Source of the DNA: Aminobacter sp. AP02
Lineage (GTDB): Bacteria; Pseudomonadota; Alphaproteobacteria; Rhizobiales; Rhizobiaceae
NCBI RefSeq assembly: GCF_003148805.1
Contig: NZ_QGGX01000023.1
Coordinates: 1 to 64,000, forward strand
Reading direction: 5' to 3'
Length of the DNA stretch: 64,000 nucleotides
The notes beneath the pieces are model-generated. The model searched no databases. It had not been told where the DNA came from and saw only the letters and a list, made by a program, of their open reading frames with translations. Below are positions 8,008 through 17,951 of this stretch, piece by piece. The stretch's first letter is position 1. Every line of letters starts with the position of its first letter. The position numbers and the translations under genes were made by a program.

Positions 8008-8865
8008 TCAGATCATTTCCAGAGGACGCTTGCGGGCCGGCGGCGGGAAGAGACGGTCGAGTTCGGCCAGGTCCTGCGCGGTAAGGGCGATGTCGCGCGC
8101 GGCAGCGTTCTGGCGGACATGCTCAAGGCGTGTTGCCTTGGGGATGGCGATGACGCCAGGCTGCGTCATGACCCAGGCAAGGGCGATCTGCGCGGCAGTC
8201 GCGTTGTGGCGCGCAGCGACGGCGGCAAGTCCCTTGTTGCTGGCGAGCGCGCCCTGCTCGACCGGCGAATAGGCCATGATCGGCATGCCGCGCGCTCCAC
8301 ACAGCGGCACGAGGTCGAATTCTATGCCGCGGCGCTTCAGATTGTAGAGCACCTGATTGGCCTGGGCGTTCTGGCCCTGGGGCAAGCGGGCCATCTCCTC
8401 CATGTCGTCGGTGTCGAAATTGCTCACACCCCAGTGGCGAATCTTGCCTGACTGGCGCAATTCCTCGAAAGCGGCGATTGTTTCGGCCAGAGGCACGGAG
8501 CCCCGCCAGTGCAGCAGATAGAGGTCGATACGGTCGGTGTGCAGGCGCTTGAGGCTCGCCTCGCAAGCCCTGATGACGCCGTTGCGCGAGGCGTTGGACG
8601 GCAGAACCTTGGAGACCAGAAACACCTCGTCGCGGCGTCCAGCGATGGCCCCACCCACCACCTTCTCGGCACCGCCGCTGCCATACATCTCGGCGGTGTC
8701 GATCAGGCCAACCCCCAGATCGAGCCCGAGCCGGAGCGCGGCGACCTCGTCGGCTGCCCGCCTGGCATCCTCGCCCATCATCCAGGTGCCCTGGCCGAGC
8801 ACGGGAACGACCTCGCCCGAGGCAAGTGTCGTTGTTTTGGATGAGGAAGAAGACGGTGAAGACAT
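8008..8865 (-). CDS. Aldo/keto reductase
   Basis: A 285-residue NADPH-dependent aldo/keto reductase with a single TIM barrel. The family tetrad is visible: aspartate and tyrosine in [14 protein letters not shown], lysine in [13 protein letters not shown], and histidine in DLYLLHWRG. The cofactor-binding end [16 protein letters not shown] is present. It probably reduces aldehydes or ketones in the cytoplasm. The ATG at 8865 has GGAG seven bases upstream; the low-complexity SSPSSSSSK segment follows. It is the third gene after copA and the DUF305 gene (31-base gap), so it may be copper-induced, but the metabolic link is only inferred. Confidence 0.88.
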   Translation of the reverse strand: MSSPSSSSSKTTTLASGEVVPVLGQGTWMMGEDARRAADEVAALRLGLDLGVGLIDTAEMYGSGGAEKVVGGAIAGRRDEVFLVSKVLPSNASRNGVIRACEASLKRLHTDRIDLYLLHWRGSVPLAETIAAFEELRQSGKIRHWGVSNFDTDDMEEMARLPQGQNAQANQVLYNLKRRGIEFDLVPLCGARGMPIMAYSPVEQGALASNKGLAAVAARHNATAAQIALAWVMTQPGVIAIPKATRLEHVRQNAAARDIALTAQDLAELDRLFPPPARKRPLEMI

Positions 8866-8896
8866 GGCGGGCTCCGATCCGGTTTCCGCCGTTATC

Positions 8897-9283
8897 TCAT
8901 TTCGCGGGGTTTGCGGCCAGCCAAGCTTCCATCTGCTTGATCTCGGCTTCCTGGGCGGAGACAACTTCTTCAGCGAGCTTGCGCATTTCGGGGTTGTTGC
9001 CGTGTTCGAGCACAATCTTGGCCATGTCGATGGCCGCCTGGTGATGCGGGATCATGCCACGGGCGAAATCGACATCGGCATCGCCAGAGTATTCGATGGT
9101 CATCATTGCCGCATGCATCTTGTCCATGGCCGCCTTGTAGGCCTCGGTGGCAGCACTGTTGGTCACAGGTGCCGCCATGTGGGCACTATGGTCGTTGGTC
9201 TGTGCCGGCGCTGTTTCGAGCAGCACCGCGACCAGCATGCCGGCCGCCATCAGGCCGAGCACGATCTTCTTCATCCAGTTCAT
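8897..9283 (-). CDS. DUF305 periplasmic protein (CopM-like)
   Basis: A 128-residue protein with an N-terminal signal sequence ([20 protein letters not shown]) followed by a His/Met-rich helical DUF305 domain: [54 protein letters not shown] (motif RGMIPHHQ). Related CopM proteins bind copper in the periplasm. It lies 28 bases downstream of copA on the same strand, which supports a role in holding exported copper. The ATG at 9283 has AAGGA seven bases upstream; an ATG at 9274 is possible. Confidence 0.85.
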   Translation of the reverse strand: MNWMKKIVLGLMAAGMLVAVLLETAPAQTNDHSAHMAAPVTNSAATEAYKAAMDKMHAAMMTIEYSGDADVDFARGMIPHHQAAIDMAKIVLEHGNNPEMRKLAEEVVSAQEAEIKQMEAWLAANPAK

Positions 9284-9311
9284 CCAGAAATCCTTGTTCT
9301 TGTGAGGTGGC

Positions 9312-11792
9312 TCAGAGCTTGAGAGCCCTGAGCCGCAGCGCATTGGCAATGACCGACACCGACGACAGGCTCATCGCGGCGGCGGCAATCATCGGCGACA
9401 GAAGCGTGCCGAGGACCGGATATAGGACGCCGGCGGCCACAGGAACACCCAGGACGTTGTAGATGAAGGCGAAGAACAGGTTCTGCTTGATGTTGCTTAT
9501 GGTCGCCTGGGCCAGCTTGCGGGCGCGGACAATGCCGTTGAGATCGCCCTTGACCAAGGTGATGCCGGCACTTTCCATGGCGACATCGGCGCCGGTGCCC
9601 ATGGCGATGCCGACATCGGCGGCGGCCAGAGCCGGCGCGTCGTTGACGCCGTCGCCCGCCATGGCGACGCCCTGCCCCTTGGCGCAGAGTTCGTCGACCA
9701 GCGCCTTCTTGCTCTCGGGCAGCATGTCGGCGCGGACCTCGTCGATGCCGAGCTTCTGCGCGACGGCCTTGGCGGTGCGCTCGTTGTCGCCGGTCGCCAT
9801 GATGATCTTGAGGCCGAGACCGTGCAGCGCGCGGATCGCCTCGGCAGCGGTTGCCTTGATCGGGTCGGCGACGGCGACGATACCTGCCGCCTTGTCGTCG
9901 ATTGCGACGAACATCGCGGTCTTGCCGTCGGCGCGCAAGGTGTCGGCACGAGCCGCGAGGTCTCCTGATCCAAGGCCAAGATCCGCCATCATCGCGGCGT
10001 TGCCGAGCGCCACCTTGCGGCCGGAGACTGTGCCTGACACGCCCTTGCCGGTAACCGACTCGAAATGCTGGACGCCGGGCACCACAATGCCGCGCTTGGC
10101 CGCGCCCTCGACGATGGCCTCGGCGAGCGGATGCTCGGAGCCCTTTTCGAGCCCGGCGGCAAGCGCCAGCAATTCGTCCTCCGCTATGCCGTCCAGGGCG
10201 ATCACGTCGGTCAGGGTCGGCCGGCCTTCGGTGAGGGTACCGGTCTTGTCGACGATGAGGATGCCGACGCGGGAGAAGCGCTCGAGCGCCTCGGCATCCT
10301 TGATCAGCACGCCGGCCTGAGCGCCGCGGCCGGTTGCCGTCATCACCGACATCGGCGTGGCGAGGCCAAGCGCACAAGGACAGGCGATGATCAGCACCGA
10401 CACCGCCGAGACGATGGCGTAGACCATGCTCGGCTCGGGGCCGAACATCGCCCAGACGGCGAAGGCCGCGATGGCGATCACAACCACGGTCGGCACGAAA
10501 TAGAACGAGACGCGGTCGGCGAGGCCCTGGATCGGCGCGCGGCTGCGCTGGGCCTTGGCGACCATCTCGACGATCTGCGACAGCACCGTGTCGGCACCGA
10601 CCTTGTCGGCGCGCATGATCAGCGAACCGTTCTTGTTGAGCGTGCCGCCGGTCAGCTTGTCGCTTTCGGATTTTTCGACCGGAAGCGGCTCGCCCGATAT
10701 CATCGACTCGTTGACCGAAGAGCGGCCTTCGAGCACGATGCCGTCGACAGGGATCGCATCGCCGGGCCGGATACGCAGGCGGTCGCCGCTGACGACTTCT
10801 TCCAGCGGCACTTCGCTTTCCGAACCGTCATCGGCGATACGGCGCGCGGTCTTGGGGGCGAGGTCGAGCAGAGCACGGATGGCCGAGCCGGTGCGCTCGC
10901 GGGCGCGCAGCTCAAGAACCTGCCCGAGGAAGACCAGCGCGACGATGACCGCTGCCGCCTCGAAATAGACCGGTACGGAGCCGCCATGGCCACGGAACTG
11001 ATGCGGGAACAGGTCGGGAAAGAACGTGGCAACGACGCTGTAGGCATAGGCAGCGCCGACGCCGAGCGAGATCAGCGTCCACATGTTAGGGCTGCGGTTG
11101 AGGACCGAGTCCCAGCCGCGATGGAAGAACGGCAGGGCCGCCCACAGAACCACCGGCGTCGCGAGCACGAGTTCGAGCCATGCGGCGGTCCGTTCACCGA
11201 TCCAGTCGCGAACCGGCAGGCCGAGCATCGGCCCCATGGCGATGATCAGGAGCGGGATCGAAAGGACCGCGCTGACCCATAGGCGATGGGTGAAATCGAC
11301 GAGCTCGGGGCTTGGGCCCTCCTCGCCCGTTGGCATGACAGGCTCCAGCGCCATGCCGCAGATCGGGCAGGAACCGGGCTTGTCGCGGATGATCTCGGGA
11401 TGCATCGGGCAGGTGTATTGGGTGCCCTTTGGCGCTACGGCGGCAGCCGGTTTGGCACCCAGGTACCTGGCCGGCTCGGCGGCGAACTTTCCCTCGCAGG
11501 TCGAGGAGCAGAAATAATAGCCCGTGCCTTCGTGCTTGAGGTGCCGGGCGCTGTCGCGTGCGACTTCCATGCCGCAGACCGGATCGGTGGCCCTGACGTA
11601 TTTTTCCGGCTCCTTGGCAAACTTGTCGCGGCATGAAGCACTGCAGAAATGAAACAGATGGCCTTCGTGATCGAGCGTCGGCTTGCCGGCGGCCGGATCG
11701 ACGATCATGCCGCAGACAGGGTCGCGAACCACGGCTTCCGGCGGGGTGGACGTCTTTGCCGGGTGATGATGGTGGGCGTGCTCATCGTTCAT
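9312..11792 (-). CDS. copA: Copper-exporting P1B-type ATPase CopA with YHS and heavy-metal-binding N-terminus
   Basis: The 826-residue protein begins with two YHS-type metal-binding modules (DPVCGM...FCSASC and DPVCGM...FCSSTC, residues about 20-112), then a heavy-metal-binding domain (YTCPMHPEI...[10 protein letters not shown], about 124-150). The P-type core follows: a TGEAL-like SGEPLPVEK loop, the CPCALG transport motif (about 470), DKTGTLT phosphorylation site (about 514), SEHPLA, TGDN and [10 protein letters not shown] (about 712). The CPC motif points to Cu(I) export across the inner membrane. It lacks the usual N-terminal GMxCxxC HMA domain. It is the first gene of a copper operon behind a CueR-type promoter at 11823-11853. 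Confidence 0.93.
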   Translation of the reverse strand: MNDEHAHHHHPAKTSTPPEAVVRDPVCGMIVDPAAGKPTLDHEGHLFHFCSASCRDKFAKEPEKYVRATDPVCGMEVARDSARHLKHEGTGYYFCSSTCEGKFAAEPARYLGAKPAAAVAPKGTQYTCPMHPEIIRDKPGSCPICGMALEPVMPTGEEGPSPELVDFTHRLWVSAVLSIPLLIIAMGPMLGLPVRDWIGERTAAWLELVLATPVVLWAALPFFHRGWDSVLNRSPNMWTLISLGVGAAYAYSVVATFFPDLFPHQFRGHGGSVPVYFEAAAVIVALVFLGQVLELRARERTGSAIRALLDLAPKTARRIADDGSESEVPLEEVVSGDRLRIRPGDAIPVDGIVLEGRSSVNESMISGEPLPVEKSESDKLTGGTLNKNGSLIMRADKVGADTVLSQIVEMVAKAQRSRAPIQGLADRVSFYFVPTVVVIAIAAFAVWAMFGPEPSMVYAIVSAVSVLIIACPCALGLATPMSVMTATGRGAQAGVLIKDAEALERFSRVGILIVDKTGTLTEGRPTLTDVIALDGIAEDELLALAAGLEKGSEHPLAEAIVEGAAKRGIVVPGVQHFESVTGKGVSGTVSGRKVALGNAAMMADLGLGSGDLAARADTLRADGKTAMFVAIDDKAAGIVAVADPIKATAAEAIRALHGLGLKIIMATGDNERTAKAVAQKLGIDEVRADMLPESKKALVDELCAKGQGVAMAGDGVNDAPALAAADVGIAMGTGADVAMESAGITLVKGDLNGIVRARKLAQATISNIKQNLFFAFIYNVLGVPVAAGVLYPVLGTLLSPMIAAAAMSLSSVSVIANALRLRALKL

Positions 11793-11822
11793 TGGTAAAA
11801 ATCCACGCTTCTTGGAAGAATC

Positions 11823-11853
11823 AGAATAGAGGTTCCAGTACGTGGAAGGTCAA
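11823..11853 (-). promoter_or_regulatory. CueR/HmrR-type promoter with 19-bp spacer driving copA
   Basis: On the minus strand the sequence has TTGACC (11853-11848) as -35 and TATTCT (11828-11823) as -10, separated by exactly 19 bases. The spacer carries the dyad TTCCACGTACTGGAA, with CCTTCC/GGAACC flanks. Long 19-bp spacers with such dyads are the hallmark of promoters activated by MerR-family metal sensors (CueR, HmrR). The predicted transcript starts about 25 bases before copA. No MerR regulator lies beside it; the one at 33520 is of a different type. Confidence 0.85.
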
Positions 11854-11953
11854 TGAGAACTGTCCTGATCGATACGGCTCTTCTCAGCGCCATACCCATG
11901 GCAAAAAATTCGCGCTATAGACGCCGCCACAAGGGCAAGGCCAGCCGAGGCAG

Positions 11954-14755
11954 ATGACGAAAATCCCGCTCAAGCTTGAACATCTGATCGACGCTGACGA
12001 ACTGCGCCGCGAACTGACGGCGCTGACCAGCGCCACAGGTGGCGAAGGCGCCGATCCCGCCCTTCGCGCCAAGGCGCTGGCGCTGTTCAAGGACCAGATC
12101 GCGGCCGGCAAGAAAATCGCCGAAAACATGCTGATGGACGACAGCGGCGGCACGGCCTGCGCGACGCGCATCTCGCACCTGATGGATGAGATCATCCGCG
12201 TCCTCTACGATTTCGCCGTTACCCATGTTTACCGGGCCAAGAACCCGTCTTCCGCCGAGCGCATGGCGGTGGTGGCCGTGGGCGGCTATGGCCGGGGCAC
12301 GCTTGCGCCGGGATCCGACATCGACCTTTTGTTCCTGCTTCCCTACAAGCAGACGCCGTGGGGCGAGCAGATCGTCGAATACATGCTCTACATGTTGTGG
12401 GACATGGGGCTGAAGGTCGGCCACGCCACCCGCAACATCGACGAGTGCCTCAGGCTGGCGCGCGGCGACATCACCATCCGCACCGCGATCCTGGAAGCGC
12501 GTTTTCTCTGGGGCGAAGAGCCGCTTTGCGACGAGCTGATCGAGCGCTTCGACAAGGAACTTGTGAAGGACACCGGGGCCGAGTTCGTCCAGGCCAAGCT
12601 TGCAGAGCGTGACGCACGCCACGCCAAGGCCGGCGAGAGCCGCTATCTTGTCGAGCCCAACATCAAGGACGGCAAGGGCGGGCTGCGCGACCTGCACACG
12701 CTGTTTTGGATCGGCAAATATTACTACCGCGTGCGCACCGGCGCCGAACTGATCGACAAGGGGGTGTTCACCGAAGGCGAATATGGCCAGTTCGTCGAGG
12801 CCGAGGACTTCCTGTGGGCGGTGCGCTGCCACATGCATTTCCTGACCGGCAAGCCGGAAGAGCGGCTGCATTTCGACATCCAGCGCGAGATCGCCGAGCG
12901 GCTGGGCTACACCACCCAGCCGGGGCTGTCGGCAGTCGAACGCTTCATGAAGGACTACTTCCTCGTCGCCAAGGAAGTCGGCGACCTGACCCGCATCTTC
13001 TGTGCCGCGCTCGAAGAAGAGCAGGTCAAGGACGTGCCGGGCTTCAACCGGTTCCTGCAGGGCTTTTCACGGCGCCGGCGCAAGCTTGCCGGCACCAGCG
13101 ACTTCATCATCGACAACCACCGCATCACGGTTGCCGACGACAAGGTGTTCGAGCGCGACCCGGTCAACATGGTGCGTTTCTTCTGGTTCGCCGACCGGCA
13201 CGGGCTGGAGCTGCATCCCAACGCGCTCAAGCTCCTGACCCGTTCGCTCGGGCTTGTCGACCGCAGCCTCAGGCGCAATGCCGAGGCCAACAGGCTGTTT
13301 CTCGACGTCTTGACCTCGGACCGCAACCCCGAGCTCAACCTCAGGCGCATGAACGAGGCCGGGCTGCTCGGCCGGCTGATCCCGGACTTCGGCAAGATCG
13401 TCGCGATGATGCAGTTTTCGATGTACCACCACTATACGGTGGACGAGCATCTGCTGCGCTGCATCGGCGTGTTGTCGGAGATCGAGCATGGCGACGGCGC
13501 CAAGATCCACCCGCTGTCGCACACGCTGATTCCGGGCATCAAGAAGCAGCGCGAAGCGCTCTATGTCGCGGTGCTGCTGCACGACATCGCCAAAGGCCGT
13601 CCGGAAGACCATTCCGAAGCCGGCGCCAAGATCGCGCGGCGGGTCTGCCCGCATATGGGCCTGTCGCCCACCGACACCGAGACCGTTGCCTGGCTTGTCG
13701 AGAACCATCTGGTCATGTCGATGACGGCACAGACGCGCGACCTCAACGACCGAAAGACCATCGACGATTTCGCGACCGTCGTGCAATCGGTCGAGCGGCT
13801 GAAGCTTTTGCTGATCCTGACGGTGTGCGACATTCGCGGCGTCGGTCCCGGCGTGTGGAACGGCTGGAAGGGCCAGCTCCTGCGCACGCTCTACTACGAA
13901 ACCGAGCTTCTGCTGACCGGCGGCTTTTCGGAACTGTCGCGCGCCGAACGCACCGCCGCGGCGCGTGAAACCTTGGCGGCAGCACTTGCCGAATGGCCGG
14001 AAGAGCTGCGCCAGAAATACGTCAAGCTGCACTACGACGCCTATCTGCTGACGGTCGACTTCGAAGACCAGAAGCGTCATGCCGAATTCATCCGCGCCGC
14101 CGACGAGGCCGGCAAGCAGCTGTCGACCATGGTGCGGACACGCGAATTCGAAGCGGTGACCGAGATCACCGTGCTGGCGCAGGACCATCCCCGCCTGCTG
14201 TCGGTGATCGCCGGTGCTTGTGCGGCTGCCGGCGGCAACATCGTCGATGCGCAGATCTTCACCACCGTCGATGGGCGCGCGCTCGACATCATCCTGATTT
14301 CACGCGAATTCGACCGCGACGAGGACGAGCGCAGGCGCGCCGAGCGCGTCGGCCAGCTGATCGAGGACGTGCTGTCTGGCCGGGCCTGGCTGCCCGAGAT
14401 GATCGCCAAGCGCGCCAAGCCCAAGCGCGGCCAAAAGACCTTCCGCATCCAGCCGCGCGCCGAGATCCGCAACGCGCTTTCCAACCGCTTCTCGGTCATC
14501 GAGGTCGAGGGGCTGGACCGCCCCGGCTTCCTGTCGGAGATAACGGGCGCACTGTCGGACCTTTCGCTCGACATCGCCTCGGCGCATATCACCACATTCG
14601 GCGAAAAGGTGATCGACACATTCTACGTCACCGACCTGACCGGCCAGAAGATCGAGAACCCGACCCGGCTCGAAAACATCCGTGCCCGCCTGATCGCCAC
14701 GCTCGAGGGTCCCGCCGCCGAGCGCACCAAGGCCAAGGCGGCAGCGGCGGAATGA
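11954..14755 (+). CDS. glnD: Bifunctional PII uridylyltransferase/uridylyl-removing enzyme
   Basis: GlnD senses glutamine and adds or removes UMP on PII proteins, setting nitrogen status. The 933-residue length is typical. The nucleotidyltransferase motif [16 protein letters not shown] lies at about residues 110-125, the HD hydrolase motif [14 protein letters not shown] at about 541, and two C-terminal ACT domains begin near 733 ([17 protein letters not shown]) and 846 ([15 protein letters not shown]). The ATG at 11954 is preceded by GAGG. It is divergent from copA and 46 bases upstream of murJ, an arrangement common in rhizobia. Confidence 0.97.
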   Translation: MTKIPLKLEHLIDADELRRELTALTSATGGEGADPALRAKALALFKDQIAAGKKIAENMLMDDSGGTACATRISHLMDEIIRVLYDFAVTHVYRAKNPSSAERMAVVAVGGYGRGTLAPGSDIDLLFLLPYKQTPWGEQIVEYMLYMLWDMGLKVGHATRNIDECLRLARGDITIRTAILEARFLWGEEPLCDELIERFDKELVKDTGAEFVQAKLAERDARHAKAGESRYLVEPNIKDGKGGLRDLHTLFWIGKYYYRVRTGAELIDKGVFTEGEYGQFVEAEDFLWAVRCHMHFLTGKPEERLHFDIQREIAERLGYTTQPGLSAVERFMKDYFLVAKEVGDLTRIFCAALEEEQVKDVPGFNRFLQGFSRRRRKLAGTSDFIIDNHRITVADDKVFERDPVNMVRFFWFADRHGLELHPNALKLLTRSLGLVDRSLRRNAEANRLFLDVLTSDRNPELNLRRMNEAGLLGRLIPDFGKIVAMMQFSMYHHYTVDEHLLRCIGVLSEIEHGDGAKIHPLSHTLIPGIKKQREALYVAVLLHDIAKGRPEDHSEAGAKIARRVCPHMGLSPTDTETVAWLVENHLVMSMTAQTRDLNDRKTIDDFATVVQSVERLKLLLILTVCDIRGVGPGVWNGWKGQLLRTLYYETELLLTGGFSELSRAERTAAARETLAAALAEWPEELRQKYVKLHYDAYLLTVDFEDQKRHAEFIRAADEAGKQLSTMVRTREFEAVTEITVLAQDHPRLLSVIAGACAAAGGNIVDAQIFTTVDGRALDIILISREFDRDEDERRRAERVGQLIEDVLSGRAWLPEMIAKRAKPKRGQKTFRIQPRAEIRNALSNRFSVIEVEGLDRPGFLSEITGALSDLSLDIASAHITTFGEKVIDTFYVTDLTGQKIENPTRLENIRARLIATLEGPAAERTKAKAAAAE

Positions 14756-14801
14756 TGAACGTCATTGTCCCGCCCAAATCCGCAAGGCATCGTCGCACCC
14801 C

Positions 14802-16400
14802 ATGTCACTGATCAAGAAATTCGCGACCGTTGCCTCCGGCACGCTGATGAGCCGCGTTCTGGGCTTTGCGCGCGAGATGCTGATGGCGGCAGCGCTCGGC
14901 ACCGGGCCGGTGGCCGACGCCTTCTACGCCGCGTTCCAGTTCCCCAACACCTTCCGCCGGCTGTTTGCCGAAGGCGCGTTCAACGCGGCCTTCGTGCCTT
15001 TGTTCGCCAAGGAGATCGAGGCCAACGGCGTCGAGGGTGCCAAGCGTTTTTCGGAGGAAGTGTTCGGAGTCCTGTTTTCAGCGCTTCTGGTGCTGACAAT
15101 CGCCATGGAACTGGCGATGCCGCTGATCGTGCGCTTTGTCGTTGCCCCTGGCTTCACCGACAATCCGGAGAAATACGACCTGACGGTGGCGCTGGCGACC
15201 ATCATGTTCCCCTACCTGATCTGCATGTCTCTGGCTGCGATGATGAGCGGCATGCTGAATTCGCTGCGCCGCTATTTCGCGGCGGCGATCGCCCCGGTTT
15301 TCCTCAACATCATCCTTGTCGGCGTTCTGGCCAATGCCTGGTATCGCGGCCATGACGGGCTGACGGTCGGCTACGCGCTGGCCTGGGGCGTTCTGGCGGC
15401 GGGGCTCGTGCAGCTCATCATCGTATGGATCGCGGTGCGCCATGCCGGCATTGCGATCGGTTTCCGCAGGCCCAAGCTGACGCCGAACGTCAAGCGCCTG
15501 CTGTGGCTCGCGCTGCCGGCCGCGATCACCGGCGGCATCACCCAGATCAACACGCTGATCGGCACGGCCATCGCCTCGGGACAGGAAAGTGCCGTGTCGT
15601 CGCTCAACCTCGCCGACCGGGTCTACCAGCTGCCACTGGGGGTCGTCGGCGTCGCGGTGGCCATCGTGTTGTTGCCGGAGCTGTCGCGGGCGCTGAAGTC
15701 AGGCAATCTCATCGAAGCGGCGAACCTGCAGAACCGCTCGGTCGAGTTCACGCTGTTCCTGACGCTGCCCGCCGCCGCTGCCCTGCTCGTGATCTCCGAG
15801 CCGATCGTGCGCGTGCTCTACGAGCGCGGCGCGTTCGCCGCCTCCAACAGCACGCCCGTGGTGTCGGCGATCCTTGCCATATTCGGCCTGGGCCTGCCGG
15901 CCTTCGTGCTGATCAAGGCATTCACACCGGGGTTCTTCGCCCGCGAGGACACCCGCACGCCGATGTATTTCGCCGCCATTTCCGTGGTGATCAACATTGC
16001 GGTGGCGCTGACACTGTTTCCCTCCTGGGGCGCGCCCGGCATTGCCGCAGCGTCGGCGATTGCCGGCTGGGTCAATGCGGCGATGCTTCTGGCAACCTTG
16101 ATCTGGCGTGGCCAGTGGGACCGCGACGCCGCGCTGCTGAAGCGCATTCCGCGCCTTGTCATCGCCTCCGCGATCATGGCGGCAAGCCTGTGGTTCGCCG
16201 CCGGCGAGGCCGACCAGTGGCTCGGTCCGGCGGCGCCGTTCTACACGCAGGCGGCGGCTCTCGCCGTGCTGGTGACCGGTGCGATGATCGTCTATTTCGG
16301 CATCGCCTTCGGCATCGGCGGCGCCGATATCGGCATGATCCGCCGCAACATCAAGCGCGGGCGCGCAGCCGCCGCGGCACCGGCAGTCGAACCCGACTGA
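14802..16400 (+). CDS. murJ: Lipid II flippase MurJ (MviN)
   Basis: A 532-residue polytopic membrane protein of the MOP superfamily, with about 14 membrane segments. The opening SLIKKFATVASGTLMSRVLGFAREMLMA and GPVADAFYAAFQFPNTFRRLFAEGAFNAAFVPLF are diagnostic for MurJ/MviN. It moves undecaprenyl-linked peptidoglycan precursor across the inner membrane and should be essential. It follows glnD at 46 bases and probably shares its transcript. The C-terminal tail (RGRAAAAAPAVEPD) is low complexity. Confidence 0.95.
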   Translation: MSLIKKFATVASGTLMSRVLGFAREMLMAAALGTGPVADAFYAAFQFPNTFRRLFAEGAFNAAFVPLFAKEIEANGVEGAKRFSEEVFGVLFSALLVLTIAMELAMPLIVRFVVAPGFTDNPEKYDLTVALATIMFPYLICMSLAAMMSGMLNSLRRYFAAAIAPVFLNIILVGVLANAWYRGHDGLTVGYALAWGVLAAGLVQLIIVWIAVRHAGIAIGFRRPKLTPNVKRLLWLALPAAITGGITQINTLIGTAIASGQESAVSSLNLADRVYQLPLGVVGVAVAIVLLPELSRALKSGNLIEAANLQNRSVEFTLFLTLPAAAALLVISEPIVRVLYERGAFAASNSTPVVSAILAIFGLGLPAFVLIKAFTPGFFAREDTRTPMYFAAISVVINIAVALTLFPSWGAPGIAAASAIAGWVNAAMLLATLIWRGQWDRDAALLKRIPRLVIASAIMAASLWFAAGEADQWLGPAAPFYTQAAALAVLVTGAMIVYFGIAFGIGGADIGMIRRNIKRGRAAAAAPAVEPD

Positions 16401-16458
16401 GTGGGCTTTGTTCCGCGACCTTGGGCATTGACTAAACAGATACAGAATAAGGGCGTGG

Positions 16459-16474
16459 TTGCGCTTGAGCGCAA
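16459..16474. promoter_or_regulatory. Short inverted repeat before the epimerase-like gene
   Basis: TTGCGCT (16459-16465) pairs with AGCGCAA (16468-16474) around a 2-base centre, just upstream of the Shine-Dalgarno GGAGAAGG (about 16477-16484). It could be an operator or a hairpin affecting translation of the first gene of the glycan cassette. Confidence 0.35.
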
Positions 16475-16492
16475 TCGGAGAAGGACTGCACG

Positions 16493-17035
16493 ATGAGACT
16501 ACCGATTGGATGCGCCGTTCGCGAACTGACGACGCATAAAGATCCGCGGGGCGATCTGACCGAAATCTTCCGCGATGAATGGGAAAGCGGGATCGAGCCC
16601 GTGCAATGGAACTTCGTGCGTAGCCAGCCTAACGTGCTGCGTGGCGTGCACGTCCATGTCGTCCACTCCGACTACCTTGTCTGCCTGGACGGCACGCTGG
16701 TGCTTGGGTTGGCGGATGTCCGGCCGGAATCGCCGACGCATGGCATGTCGACGACGGTGACGCTCAAGGGATCGAAAATGCAGGCAGCGCTCATCCCGCC
16801 CGGTGTTGCGCATGGCTTCCATTTTCCGGAGCCTTCCACCCTGTGCTATTCCGTATCGCATTACTGGAACACGGTGGACGAGATCGGCTGCCGCTGGGAC
16901 GACCCCGCGCTCGGCTTCGACTGGCAGGTCCGCGAACCGGCGCTTTCGCCGCGCGACACGACTGCGGGCACCGCCGCCGAAATGACGCGGCAATATCTTG
17001 CAGTGCGCGAGCAACTGAGGGCTGGCCGTGACTGA
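16493..17035 (+). CDS. RmlC-like sugar epimerase/isomerase (dTDP-4-dehydrorhamnose 3,5-epimerase family)
   Basis: The 180-residue cupin has the RmlC pattern: DPRGDLTEIFRDEW, QWNFVRSQPNVLRGVHVH (catalytic histidine region), VLGLADVR, IPPGVAHGFHF, and CRWDDPALGFDW. Canonical RmlC enzymes have LRGLHYQ where this has LRGVHVH, so it may act on a different NDP-sugar. It likely supplies a modified sugar for the glycosyltransferase downstream. Its 3' end overlaps the next gene by 8 bases. The ATG at 16493 follows GGAGAAGG. It begins a three-gene coupled cassette between murJ and trpS. Confidence 0.82.
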   Translation: MRLPIGCAVRELTTHKDPRGDLTEIFRDEWESGIEPVQWNFVRSQPNVLRGVHVHVVHSDYLVCLDGTLVLGLADVRPESPTHGMSTTVTLKGSKMQAALIPPGVAHGFHFPEPSTLCYSVSHYWNTVDEIGCRWDDPALGFDWQVREPALSPRDTTAGTAAEMTRQYLAVREQLRAGRD

Positions 17036-17951
17036 TACGCCGCATGTCGGGCTGATAGGCTGTGGCGGCTGGGGCAAGCTGATCCTGCGCGACTTGAAAG
17101 CGCTGGGCGCTCGGGTCACTTGCGTCGCGCCAAGCGAAGGATCGCGCGCCAACGCCATGGCGAACGGCGCCGACGAGATTATCTCGACGCTGGCCGAGCT
17201 TCCGGCGGTTAAAGGCGTCGTCGTTGCCACTCCGAGTGACAGCCATGGCGAGGTCCTGCTCGACCTGCTGCCACGCGACATCCCGATGTTCGTCGAAAAG
17301 CCACTGACCTCCGATCTTGCATCGGCCCAACTGCTCGCCAGCAACGCCCCGAACCGTATCTTCGTGATGGACAAATGGCGCTATCACAGGGGCATCGAGC
17401 GCATCGCCCAATACGCACGAAGCGGCGAAATCGGCGACGTGCTGGGGCTTAGGCTCTATCGGCTCGGCTGGTCGATGACACATAATGAGATCGATCCGAT
17501 CTGGAACCTGTTGCCCCACGACCTGTCCATCTGCCTGCATGTGCTGGGCGACGTGCCGCCGGTCGAAGCGGCATTTGCCGACGGGCTCGGTCCGGCATCC
17601 AGCGGCCTTGTGGCCTCGCTCGGCCGAACCGGCGGTCCCCGCGTGGTCATCGAAACGTCGGCCCACCATCCCGTCAATCGCCGGTCGGTGATCCTGGCTT
17701 GCAGCGGCGGCACGGTGACGCTGAACGCAAGTCTCGACGAGTACCTGACCCTCAGGCAAGGCAGTCCGGACAATCTCGACGCTCCCGAGGTCAACGTGCC
17801 GTTCAAAAACGACATGCCACTGAAGGCCGAACTTGCCGTGTTCCTGCGCCATCTCGACGGCGGGCCAGCGCCGATGAGTTCAGTTGCCGAAGGAGCCTTG
17901 ATCGTTGAGCGCGTCTGCGACATCCGGCGCAAGGCAGGATTGCCGGCGTGA
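17028..17951 (+). CDS. Gfo/Idh/MocA-family oxidoreductase (sugar-linked)
   Basis: The 307-residue product has an N-terminal Rossmann fold (HVGLIGCGGWGKLI, residues 6-19) and the family motif VEKPLTSDL near residue 90, followed by the alpha/beta substrate domain with a histidine in NLLPHDLSICLHVLGD. Such enzymes oxidise or reduce sugars and NDP-sugars with NAD(P). The GTG start at 17028 lies inside the preceding gene, and the stop overlaps the next start as GTGA, so it is translationally coupled on both sides. With the epimerase and glycosyltransferase it probably makes a modified surface sugar. Confidence 0.85.
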   Translation: MTDTPHVGLIGCGGWGKLILRDLKALGARVTCVAPSEGSRANAMANGADEIISTLAELPAVKGVVVATPSDSHGEVLLDLLPRDIPMFVEKPLTSDLASAQLLASNAPNRIFVMDKWRYHRGIERIAQYARSGEIGDVLGLRLYRLGWSMTHNEIDPIWNLLPHDLSICLHVLGDVPPVEAAFADGLGPASSGLVASLGRTGGPRVVIETSAHHPVNRRSVILACSGGTVTLNASLDEYLTLRQGSPDNLDAPEVNVPFKNDMPLKAELAVFLRHLDGGPAPMSSVAEGALIVERVCDIRRKAGLPA

